Below, one piece after another: positions 7,599 through 14,035 of a stretch of 23,636 nucleotides of DNA (its first letter is position 1; every line of letters begins with the position of its first letter). Below the pieces are notes generated by a model that made no database searches, was not told the origin of the DNA, and saw only the letters and a list, made by a program, of their open reading frames with translations. The DNA comes from Anaerolineales bacterium (lineage in GTDB: Bacteria > Chloroflexota > Anaerolineae > UBA7937). Location of the stretch: contig JAUVHF010000004.1 of assembly GCA_030593425.1 (NCBI GenBank), positions 1 through 23,636 of the forward strand, in the 5' to 3' direction. The position numbers were made by a program, and so were the translations under genes.

Positions 7599-7946
7599 CT
7601 AGGTCCGTTTCTCCCTCAGACGAGCCGCTTTGCCCCGGCGACCACGGAGGAAGTATAGTTGGGCTCTCCTCGTATGGCCATGACGGAGCACCTGTATCTT
7701 CTCGATACGGGGAGAATGGAGAGGGAAAGTCCGCTCCACCCCTACCCCATGGGCCGCGATCCGCCGCACCGTGAAACTGGTCCGTGCACCACCCTTCCGC
7801 AACCGCATCACCGTCCCTTGGAAGACCTGTGTCCGCTGCCGGTCCCCCTCCACGATGCGTATATAGACCCGTACCGTATCCCCCGGCCTGATCTCCGCCA
7901 GATCCTCCCGGAGTTGTTCTTGTTCTACCGAAGCGATTAGATCCAT
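7599..7946 (-). CDS. rplS: 50S ribosomal protein L19
   Basis: A 115-residue L19 protein, which sits at the 30S-50S interface. The family signature is complete: IRPGDTVRVYIRIVEGDR, RTQVFQGTVMRLRKGGARTSFTVRRIAAHGVGVERTFPLHSPRI and the basic tail RAQLYFLRGRRGKAARLREKR. Start ATG 7946 follows AAGAGGTTAACCG. It is transcribed from its own promoter (7996-8024), with the trmD gene that normally precedes it absent here. Stop is TAG. Confidence 0.97.
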   Translation of the reverse strand: MDLIASVEQEQLREDLAEIRPGDTVRVYIRIVEGDRQRTQVFQGTVMRLRKGGARTSFTVRRIAAHGVGVERTFPLHSPRIEKIQVLRHGHTRRAQLYFLRGRRGKAARLREKRT

Positions 7947-7995
7947 CGGTTAACCTCTTGAAGAAAGTCGAAAGTGAAGCCTTCAACAGGATATA

Positions 7996-8024
7996 AGTGT
8001 ACCACAAGTTCTCGCTACTGGCAA
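7996..8024 (-). promoter_or_regulatory. Promoter of rplS
   Basis: Minus-strand TTGCCA (8024-8019), 17 bp, TACACT (8001-7996), with TGG directly before the -10. Leader of about 43 nt. Its -35 is 4 bp from the -35 of divergent dinB. Confidence 0.7.
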
Positions 8025-8028
8025 ACCC

Positions 8029-8057
8029 TTGACCTCACAAAACATCTATGCTATAAT
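8029..8057 (+). promoter_or_regulatory. Promoter of dinB, predicted near-leaderless transcript
   Basis: TTGACC (8029-8034), 17 bp, TATAAT (8052-8057), with TGC before the -10. This is the strongest promoter in the window. The expected transcription start (about 8064) is only 2-3 nt before ATG 8067, and no Shine-Dalgarno is present. I see no LexA-like palindrome over it. Confidence 0.75.
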
Positions 8058-8066
8058 ATAGAACAA

Positions 8067-9257
8067 ATGGTCTATGAAGATCGTCGCCTAATCCATATCG
8101 ATCTCGACGCCTTCTTCGCCTCTGTAGAAGAACTCCTAAACCCGGGAATCGCGGGCCAGCCGATCATCGTGGGAGGAGGCCCCGGCCGGAGAGGGGTAGT
8201 CGCCTCGGCCTCCTACCCGGCTCGAGCCTACGGCGTCCGCTCAGCGATGCCCACCGCCCAGGCCTTGCGCCTCTGCACCCAGGCTATCCTCATCCCCGGA
8301 GATCCAGAGAGATATTCGGAGATCTCCGACCAAGTGATGGCTCTCCTCTCAAAATACACCCCCTTGATGGAGAAGGTCTCCATCGATGAGGCCTTCTTAG
8401 ATATCACCGCATGCGAGAGGCTGTGGGGGCCGGCGGAAGAGATAGCCCGCACCATCCAACGGCGGGTAAAGGAGGAAGTGGGCCTGCCCTCCTCGCTGGG
8501 AGTGGCTGCCAACAAACTCCTGGCCAAGATGGCTTCGGAGGAACGGAAGCCAGGGGGCCTAGTCGTAGTACCCCCCGGGCAAGAGGCGGTTTTTTTAGCC
8601 CCCCTCCCCGTGGAGCGGCTATGGGGCGTTGGCCCAGCCACGGCTCAACGCCTCCGCGCCTTAGGAGTAGAGGCCATCGGAGAGTTGGCTCGTCTACCTC
8701 TTCATCTCTTGGAGAAGGAGTTCGGAGCCTTGGGCAGAGTTCTGCAGCGGCGCGCCTGGGGTAGAGCTGACTCCCTTCTCACACCCCACAGAGAGCCCAA
8801 ATCTATGGGCCACGAACATACCTTCGCTCGGGACCTAACCACCCTAAGAGAGGTCCAACGGTACCTGTTGGACCTTTGCGAGAGAGTGGGGCGCAGGCTC
8901 CGCGGTCATAGGATGCGAGGGAGGACCATCACCGTAAAACTACGCCATAGCGACTTCACCACCCTCACTCGCAGCGCCACCCTCCCCCGCCCCACCGACC
9001 TAGATCAGGTCATCTACGATCAAGCGGTGCAGATCCTTCGGCGCGAATGCCGGCCGGGAATGCGGATCCGTCTGGTGGGGGTGAGCATCAGCAACTTGAC
9101 GCCCCGCCTTCCCTCTCAGTTGGATCTCTTCGACCAAAGAGAAGCGAAACTGAGCCGTCTCCACCGGGCCGTGGACGAGATTCAAGAGCGGTATGGTGAC
9201 GAAGCCCTCCAGCAGGCTTCCCTTCAGGGCCCGACCAACCTCTGTGGAATCAGATGA
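8067..9257 (+). CDS. dinB: DNA polymerase IV (Y family)
   Basis: A 396-residue translesion polymerase. Catalytic acidic residues are in HIDLDAFFASVEE (D12) and SIDEAFLD (D107, E108); the finger motif SYPARAYGVRSAMP follows the usual order. A helix-hairpin-helix (LWGVGPATAQRLRALG) and the little-finger start GHEHTFARDL are present. QLDLF at 351-355 fits the beta-clamp binding pentapeptide QLxLF, about 40 residues before the end. The start at ATG 8067 (MVYEDRRLIHIDLDAF) matches family N-termini; the open frame upstream crosses the promoter and is unconserved. No ribosome binding site precedes it, consistent with a leaderless mRNA. Divergent from rplS. Stop is TGA. Confidence 0.96.
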   Translation: MVYEDRRLIHIDLDAFFASVEELLNPGIAGQPIIVGGGPGRRGVVASASYPARAYGVRSAMPTAQALRLCTQAILIPGDPERYSEISDQVMALLSKYTPLMEKVSIDEAFLDITACERLWGPAEEIARTIQRRVKEEVGLPSSLGVAANKLLAKMASEERKPGGLVVVPPGQEAVFLAPLPVERLWGVGPATAQRLRALGVEAIGELARLPLHLLEKEFGALGRVLQRRAWGRADSLLTPHREPKSMGHEHTFARDLTTLREVQRYLLDLCERVGRRLRGHRMRGRTITVKLRHSDFTTLTRSATLPRPTDLDQVIYDQAVQILRRECRPGMRIRLVGVSISNLTPRLPSQLDLFDQREAKLSRLHRAVDEIQERYGDEALQQASLQGPTNLCGIR

Positions 9258-9279
9258 ATACCGCCAGAGAGCCAAGGAG

Positions 9280-9310
9280 AGACCCGCTCTCAGCCTGAGA
9301 GAGCGGGTCT
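9280..9310. terminator. Hairpin between convergent dinB and the DUF5679 gene
   Basis: A perfect 12-bp stem (AGACCCGCTCTC with GAGAGCGGGTCT, loop of 7 nt) 22 nt after the dinB stop. No T run follows on either strand, so it may act as an mRNA 3' end stabiliser or a weak terminator. Confidence 0.45.
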
Positions 9311-9350
9311 AGAGGGCCTAGAAAGCGCCCAGAGGAGCATGAGAGACCCC

Positions 9351-9500
9351 TCACTTCATAGGCAGGAACTTGAACATCTTGGTGCCGCATACGGGACAGA
9401 TGCCCTGAGCGGCTTTCCTGCGGTTCTTGGTCATTATCTCCTTCGCGTTCCGCATCTGCCGCTTCGCCCTACACTTGACGCAGAAGCCTTCTACCTCCAC
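9351..9500 (-). CDS. Small DUF5679 zinc-ribbon protein
   Basis: A 49-residue protein too short for many gene finders. It starts at GTG 9500, 8 nt after a perfect AAGGAGG, and has two CxxC pairs: C7-V-K-C10 in FCVKCRAKRQM and C35-P-V-C38 in GICPVCGTKMF, the DUF5679 pattern. Zinc binding is inferred from the four cysteines. The same domain forms the first 44 residues of TopA in this window, and the two genes share an identical 18-nt stretch over the first cysteine pair (9466-9483 and 18468-18485). The stand-alone protein might act in nucleic-acid binding or in competition with TopA; neither is known. It has a good promoter of its own and convergent dinB downstream. Confidence 0.85.
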   Translation of the reverse strand: MEVEGFCVKCRAKRQMRNAKEIMTKNRRKAAQGICPVCGTKMFKFLPMK

Positions 9501-9571
9501 CCCTACCACCTCCTTTCCTGTTGAGTTTCCCCCCGATATCCCCTAACCATAATCGCTACCTTATATAACTT

Positions 9572-9600
9572 ATTATACCATCAAGAACGTATGATGGCAA
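9572..9600 (-). promoter_or_regulatory. Promoter of the DUF5679 gene
   Basis: Minus-strand TTGCCA (9600-9595), 17 bp, consensus TATAAT (9577-9572), with TGG before the -10. It gives a leader of about 65 nt. A perfect TTGACA lies further upstream on the same strand (near 9617-9612) without a good partner -10. Confidence 0.7.
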
Positions 9601-9698
9601 GCGTGTTGTTATGTCAACTCCATCGTATTTCGTATAGTGCTAGGCACACCCCCCAAAAAAAGAAGAACCGGGATCCTCTGTTCCAACGCAACCTCCCC

Positions 9699-10336
9699 TC
9701 AACTCACCCGACAAGTGTAAGCACAGGCCTCCACGCCGCCGGCCACCGCCTCCCGGACGACCGCGCCAAATTGGGCATCCGACTCACCGTGGGGAGAAAG
9801 GGATTTAGCATCCTCCCGCTGCACTACGAAAATGATGGCTGCTCGCTCCCCGCTCGCCTTAAGTTCGACCAGCTCCTCCAGATGGCGGCGACCCCGGCTA
9901 GTGACTGCGTCCGGGAACTAGCCTATACCCTCCCGCACCAAGGTCACCGACTTGGCCTCCACCTAACACCTCCTACCCTCGCCTTCCAAAAGGAGGTTTA
10001 ATCTGCTTCGGCCATAGCGTACCTCTCGCTCCACCTTGGTATAGCCTTCGAACCCCTCCAACCGGCCACCGATGACCGCCTCCTCGACCAAACGCTTGGG
10101 CAGGCGGGCGTCGATGGAGACCAGGTTCCCGGGCAGGGAGACCATCAAGAGGTCATACCTTGTGAGGCGTTTAGACTCCCCTGCCTCTGCCAAGATCCTG
10201 GGGTCAATAGTTCGGTGAACCTCCCAGAATTGGGCACATGAGCGGCCACAACCCGATCCCCGACTCGGACGCTGGCCCGAAACCGGTTATCGCGCGAGAG
10301 GAAAACTCCTTCCACCAAGGGCCTTGCGATCTTCAT
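9699..10336 (-). pseudogene. sfsA: sfsA, broken by one frameshift and two in-frame TAG codons
   Basis: SfsA is a nucleic-acid-binding, nuclease-fold protein named for sugar fermentation stimulation. N-terminal part from ATG 10336: RPLVEGVFLSRDNRFRASV, AHVPNSGRFTELLTPG, then the frame is lost near 10200 (net loss of one base). The second piece continues LAEAGESKRLTRYDLL, SIDARLPKRLVEEAV, GYTKVEREVRYGRSRLNLLL and reaches GRRC followed by TAG (9965-9963), then VEAKSVTLVREGIG, TAG (9920-9918), then FPDAVTSRGRRHLEELVEL to TGA at 9701-9699. Both TAGs stand where the family has tyrosine (C-Y-hydrophobic-E-V-K and G-Y-F-P-D-A). Repaired length is about 212 residues, slightly short of the usual 230. 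Its start overlaps the stop of the CoA-binding gene by ATGA, so it was translationally coupled. The residual sequence is well conserved, so decay is recent or the lesions are sequencing artefacts. Confidence 0.85.
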
Positions 10337-10755
10337 CGGCCAACCTTAGCCAAGAGCCTCTTGTGTTCCTGCATCATGCACCTATCCATCATCACCGTGA
10401 GCTCTGCATCTCGGGCCTTCTTCGCCGCTTCCTCGTTCACCACCCCCAACTGCATCCAGACCACCTTGGCCCCCATGGCGATGGCCGATTCCACGATGGG
10501 GAGCACGTACTCAGGAGCGCGGAAGATTTCCACCACATCTATCGGTTCGGGGATATCTTCCAACCGTGGATAGGCTTTCTCACCCAGGGACTCCTTGATG
10601 GTAGGGTTGACGGGGAAGATCTTGTAGCCCCGCGTCTTGAGATAGGCCGCCACCCGATGGCTATCCCGCCTCGGCTTACCCGACAGCCCCACCACGGCGA
10701 TATTCTTGGCGCTCTTCAGTATCTCCTTTATCTCCTCATCGGTCGGATTTCGCAT
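10333..10755 (-). CDS. CoA-binding domain protein (YccU-like)
   Basis: A 140-residue single-domain protein of the succinyl-CoA-synthetase-like CoA-binding fold: NIAVVGLSGKPRRDSHRVAAYL (dinucleotide-type glycine motif), GYKIFPVNPTIKESLGEKAYPRLEDIPEPIDVVEIFR, and VVWMQLGVVNEEAAKKARDAELTVMMDRCMM. The family binds CoA or acyl-CoA; a physiological role is not established. The start is ATG 10755 behind GGAGGGAGA; the frame extends 64 codons further upstream without conservation. It overlaps sfsA by 4 nt (ATGA). Stop is TGA. Confidence 0.85.
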   Translation of the reverse strand: MRNPTDEEIKEILKSAKNIAVVGLSGKPRRDSHRVAAYLKTRGYKIFPVNPTIKESLGEKAYPRLEDIPEPIDVVEIFRAPEYVLPIVESAIAMGAKVVWMQLGVVNEEAAKKARDAELTVMMDRCMMQEHKRLLAKVGR

Positions 10756-10782
10756 TCTCCCTCCTATGTGGACTGCTTGGCC

Positions 10783-10811
10783 ATCATGTGACGTCGCATC
10801 CGCTCTCGCAA
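10783..10811 (-). promoter_or_regulatory. Weak candidate promoter of the CoA-binding protein gene
   Basis: Minus-strand TTGCGA (10811-10806), 17 bp, CATGAT (10788-10783): four of six matches in each hexamer. The 166-nt gap after the kinase gene shows no clear terminator, so readthrough is an alternative. Confidence 0.3.
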
Positions 10812-10921
10812 GCAGGGGAAGTCGACAGTTTGCATTGCACTTAGGCAAGGTCGCAAGAGGCTCACCTGTCCACCAGAGAGGTGCTAGAGAAGATGGAAGT
10901 GGCGCCCAGTATTGGAGGCGA

Positions 10922-12265
10922 CTAATATTCGTAGCAACTGCCGCCAATGAACTCCCGGAGGAGCGAGGTGGGCGGGATGGCCGAATCGTCCTCGACCGGG
11001 GTAACAGAGTTCAAGAGCTCGTACACACGCTTAGCGCGAATGAAGGCATCGACTCGCAGTGGATCGTCCCTATGCTCTTCCACCCACCTCTCGAAGTAGG
11101 TGATCAGCCTGGCCCTCATTATGGGCAACTCATACGGCAGGGCACTGTTGACGATGTAGTCAGCCGTGTTGATTTGGGGGATGATGTGGCGAAGTTCGCT
11201 GCTGCGGACATAGTGCCAATGTTCCAGCGTGCGATGGCGATCGTACGCGCGGTAGGTGGCATCCCTCTCCATGCGGCGCTTCAGTCGCAAGTCGGTCCAG
11301 CGAACGAACTTCCCATTGGGCCCTTTCATCTGGAGCAATGTCTCGATGTACAGTTTGAACTTGCGTTCGTCGGCCACACCCTGGGTCATGTCGGGGAAAA
11401 GACCGTGCAGGCTGTCGATGAGGATGATTTCCTTCGGCTCGATCCGCATCGGGGTTGCGTTATCGTACCGTTTGCCCGTTTTGAAGTCGTAACGGGGAAG
11501 CCACACCTCCTCCCCAGCGATCAAGCGCACCAGGTGGTCGTTGATAAGTTCCAGGTCCAGGGCCTGCGGCGTCTCGAAGTCGTAGTCGCCAAACTCATCC
11601 TTCGGGTGGAGTTCCAGGTCGAAGAAGTAGTTATCGACGTTGAGCGCGATGAGGCTGAGGCTCATCTTTTGTAACTGGTCACTGAGCTTCGCTGTTGTGG
11701 TAGTCTTGCCGGAGCAGGAAGGCCCGGCGATGATAACCATCTTTAAGTCGTCCCCACGCTCCCTGATCATCTCTGCCGCCGTCGCCAGGTCCTCCTCATA
11801 AGCGCTGTCGGATTCCCTCACGATTTCCGGCAACTCTCCCTGGGCGATTCGCGCGTTTAGGCGCTCGATCGTGTTGACATCGTGATCGACCGCCCAAGAA
11901 AGGACTTCCCAGATCTTGCGGTAGGGGATGTTCCCGGAATCACGATGCGACTTGGCGATCTTCATTCGCCGTCGGCGACTCTGCTCGTAGCGATACAAAA
12001 TGTAGGCCTTGGCGACTTTCGCGTGGCCGTTCTCGATCAGCACCTTCTCGACGATATCTTGGATCTCCTCTACGGCGGGGATATGTCCTGGCGGCGTGTT
12101 TTCTTCGAGAATAGCGATAACCTGGTCAGTCAGACCTTCTGTGATCGACCGGTCGCGGCCGCCCACCGCTACCGCCGCCCGATAGATAGCGTTGGTGATG
12201 CGCTCGCGCTTGAAAGGGACAATAGCGCCTGTTCGCTTGACTACTTGCTTAATCCTTAAGGTCAT
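10922..12265 (-). CDS. ATP-cone domain fused to a uridine kinase-like nucleoside kinase
   Basis: A 447-residue two-part protein. Residues 1-100 are an ATP-cone (IKQVVKRTGAIVPFKRERI, AIYRAAVAVGG, IPAVEEIQDIVEKVLIENG, KVAKAYILYRYEQSRRRR), the allosteric nucleotide-binding module of ribonucleotide reductases and NrdR. Residues 175-447 are a P-loop kinase of the uridine kinase/phosphoribulokinase group: Walker A GPSCSGKT (181-188), LNVDNYFFDLELHPKDEFGDYDFETPQALD, ILIDSLHGLFPD, then an Arg-rich RRMERDATYRAYD stretch. It should phosphorylate a nucleoside or related sugar under control of ATP or dATP bound at the cone; the substrate cannot be read from the sequence. Start ATG 12265 follows AGGAG. 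Preceded by a strong promoter. Stop is TAG. Confidence 0.85.
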   Translation of the reverse strand: MTLRIKQVVKRTGAIVPFKRERITNAIYRAAVAVGGRDRSITEGLTDQVIAILEENTPPGHIPAVEEIQDIVEKVLIENGHAKVAKAYILYRYEQSRRRRMKIAKSHRDSGNIPYRKIWEVLSWAVDHDVNTIERLNARIAQGELPEIVRESDSAYEEDLATAAEMIRERGDDLKMVIIAGPSCSGKTTTTAKLSDQLQKMSLSLIALNVDNYFFDLELHPKDEFGDYDFETPQALDLELINDHLVRLIAGEEVWLPRYDFKTGKRYDNATPMRIEPKEIILIDSLHGLFPDMTQGVADERKFKLYIETLLQMKGPNGKFVRWTDLRLKRRMERDATYRAYDRHRTLEHWHYVRSSELRHIIPQINTADYIVNSALPYELPIMRARLITYFERWVEEHRDDPLRVDAFIRAKRVYELLNSVTPVEDDSAIPPTSLLREFIGGSCYEY

Positions 12266-12298
12266 GTGGGCTCCTAGGACGAAACATTCCCCATTTCT

Positions 12299-12327
12299 AT
12301 TGTACCCCTCTCGCGGGGTTCAGTCAA
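12299..12327 (-). promoter_or_regulatory. Promoter of the ATP-cone kinase gene with an inverted repeat in the spacer
   Basis: Minus-strand TTGACT (12327-12322), 17 bp, TACAAT (12304-12299). The spacer contains ACCCC-N6-GGGGT, a 5-bp inverted repeat exactly between the two hexamers, in a place where a repressor or spacer-distorting activator could bind. Confidence 0.65.
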
Positions 12328-12340
12328 TGATTGAAAGTAG

Positions 12341-12841
12341 ATGGGAAAGCCCGTCCCACGCTCACTCATAAGAGGCCCGCTCCGCGCCTTTGACCGAATC
12401 TCGTCTCAGTCTGGTCGATGTTTTCCCTGGTTATCAGCCTGCGCCCCAGCCCAAGTCGCCTGCCCCCTGGACTGCCACGTGCCAGGCCGGGCGCCAGGGA
12501 AGGTAAAACTCCTACCTGCGCGCGCAGAGGAAACCAGAAAAGCACTCAAGGAGATAAAGCCCAGCATCGATTGCCATGCGGCTCAATCCCCCATCAGCAA
12601 CTCTCCAAACTCTCGTCGCCATGAACATCCTTGGCGCCTAAGAGACGAGGAGCCGAATCCATCGAGTGGCTCGGCTCCTCATGCAGAAGCGGCAAACAAA
12701 TCTGCCTCCCATCTCCCGCGCTTCGCAGATTACCACAGGCAACTCATCGAGTCAAGCCTGACTTTGGTACTACTTACAATTAGAGCGCCAGCTTCCCCCT
12801 TCGAGGCTAGAAAAGAACCCTTTCCTAGAGAGGCCCTCTTC
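12341..12841. other. Gene-poor stretch, with one strong hairpin
   Basis: I find no supportable gene here. Open frames exist on both strands but show no family motif, no ribosome binding site and no regular codon pattern. The one clear structure is a perfect 10-bp inverted repeat (GAGGAGCCGA 12647-12656 with TCGGCTCCTC 12671-12680, 14-nt loop) with no T run on either side. It does not match any RNA family that I recognise. Confidence 0.5.
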
Positions 12842-12979
12842 TCATAAGCGATTACAACCGACCGGTGAAGCCATCAGGTTCAGGCTCAAGGTAGTCTCTT
12901 TGGCCAGGCGCTCTTTGGTGGTCTCGCGGGCGATGAGATTACTATCCTCCTAGATATCGACAAGAACCGAGATGCACAT
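12776..12979 (-). pseudogene. Possible remnant of an MNT-type minimal nucleotidyltransferase
   Basis: Directly after the TAG of the membrane protein gene, and in the same frame, the minus strand reads MCISVLVDI, TAG, then EDSNLIARETTKERLA and SLNLMASPVG to a TGA at 12844-12842; shifting frame gives MRRGPL, TAG (12827-12825), then ERVLF. This resembles the hydrophobic strand, the long helix, the SP-V strand and the PLYxxI/V end of MNT-type nucleotidyltransferases (usually antitoxins of HEPN toxins), but the N-terminal GSRARG...D-x-D active-site part is missing and no HEPN gene follows. Third positions are about 70% G or C, as in real genes here. It is read as a decayed fragment; the family call is tentative. 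Confidence 0.3.
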
Positions 12980-14002
12980 CTAGGTCTCCGTCTTGACTAG
13001 AGGCGTCAGTTCCGTGGTCAGCCTCTCGAAGAAACTACTAGCAGGCAAATCGGAGCTCACCCCGTAGGCGAAGTCCACTATCTGGGCCCTCAGTTGCAGA
13101 CCCACGGCCTCGATGGTGATGGTCTTCCCTCTCTCCACCAAGACCGCCCCTCCTCGATCCTTCATCTTCTCTCGCAGCGCCTCATCGCTATAGGCGTGCT
13201 CGCTCATCAGCACCTTGGTGACCGTTTGCACGTTGTCGGGGTCGGTCTTGTCGAAGAGCCAAACTTCGAAAGCGGCCATCTTATCTGGAGCCCCCTCGCC
13301 TATCACCTCCGAGAAGCCCACCCCACAGGCTCCATAGAACTCGCCAGCAGGGGTCTCGATGTTGAAAGAGGTATCGTAGCCGTCATCGCCCAAGGTATAG
13401 GTGGTCACGAACTGCCCTAGAGGGGCTTCCTCTGGCACCTCCCAACTTATCAACTCCTCTTCCTTAGGCGCGGGGCGCAGAGGAGCCCTCTCTCGCCGTT
13501 CCCTCCAACGGGCCAGCGCCACTCCTCCACCCACTACCACTAGGGCCACAAGGAGGAAGATGACTAAGACTAGGCCTAAGGAGCGGATAATAGAAGGGCC
13601 ACGGGCCACTGGCGCGGGTGTGGGAGTAGCCTCCGGCAGAGCCCCGGGCAGGGTTACCCCCGTTGCCCCAGCCAGCTCTCGCAACCTTTGTGCCGCGGGG
13701 AGATCACCCTCTTCTTCCGCGTGCACGATGAGGGAGGAGATGATCTCCCCCACCTCGCTCTCCTCGAAGCCTTGCAGTCGTTCTTGAGCCACCTCATCGT
13801 CTTGATTGAGGCTATAGGAGTCGGCGACCATCAAGATCCAAGCCTCCTTATGGCTACGACGCAGGTCTTGGGGATCCGTGTCGTAATATTGCACCGGCCA
13901 GAGGACCCAACCGATGGCTAACCAACCGATAGCCAACCCAACGAGGAAGATAACCACTCCCTTGATGAGGTTCGCCCTTCCGATGCGATCGATATACTCC
14001 AT
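12980..14002 (-). CDS. Membrane protein of unknown function, two transmembrane helices
   Basis: A 340-residue protein that I cannot assign to a named family. Residues 12-36 are a first membrane helix (VVIFLVGLAIGWLAIGWVLW), followed by a small conserved-looking helical domain starting PVQYYDTDPQDLRRSHKEAW and MVADSYSLNQDDEVAQERL, then a proline/alanine/threonine-rich linker (120-135), a second helix (137-164, IIRSLGLVLVIFLLVALVVV) and a basic stop-transfer ARWRERRERA. The C-terminal domain (about 185-340, TTYTLGDDGYDTSFNIE, GACGVGFSE, FEVWLFDKTDP, TVTKVLMSEHAY) looks like a folded beta-rich cytoplasmic domain. By the positive-inside rule both the N-terminus and this domain are cytoplasmic and the helical domain is outside. 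I recall this architecture from Chloroflexota genomes only. Start ATG 14002 follows GGAGGAGGGCGGAGAG. Stop is TAG. It follows the M24 peptidase by 33 nt. Confidence 0.75.
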   Translation of the reverse strand: MEYIDRIGRANLIKGVVIFLVGLAIGWLAIGWVLWPVQYYDTDPQDLRRSHKEAWILMVADSYSLNQDDEVAQERLQGFEESEVGEIISSLIVHAEEEGDLPAAQRLRELAGATGVTLPGALPEATPTPAPVARGPSIIRSLGLVLVIFLLVALVVVGGGVALARWRERRERAPLRPAPKEEELISWEVPEEAPLGQFVTTYTLGDDGYDTSFNIETPAGEFYGACGVGFSEVIGEGAPDKMAAFEVWLFDKTDPDNVQTVTKVLMSEHAYSDEALREKMKDRGGAVLVERGKTITIEAVGLQLRAQIVDFAYGVSSDLPASSFFERLTTELTPLVKTET

Positions 14003-14035
14003 CTCTCCGCCCTCCTCCTCTAGCGATGAGTATGC

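Noticed and set aside
9650..9690. Terminator after sfsA (seven T on the minus strand)
   Set aside because: The T run is clear but the stem before it is only 4-5 bp with an 11-nt loop.
9591..10001. 136-codon plus-strand open frame opposite sfsA
   Set aside because: It is the antisense of a conserved SfsA C-terminal region, has no ribosome binding site and no family pattern.
10706..11674. 322-codon plus-strand open frame across the kinase gene
   Set aside because: Shadow of the ATP-cone kinase; no recognisable domain in the translation.
12500..12560. RNase P RNA-like GAGGAAACC string
   Set aside because: Only a short chance match; the flanking conserved blocks of RNase P RNA are missing.
12341..12847. 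168-codon plus-strand open frame in the gene-poor region
   Set aside because: No motif, uneven composition and no ribosome binding site; it crosses a perfect hairpin and lies partly opposite the remnant at 12776-12979.
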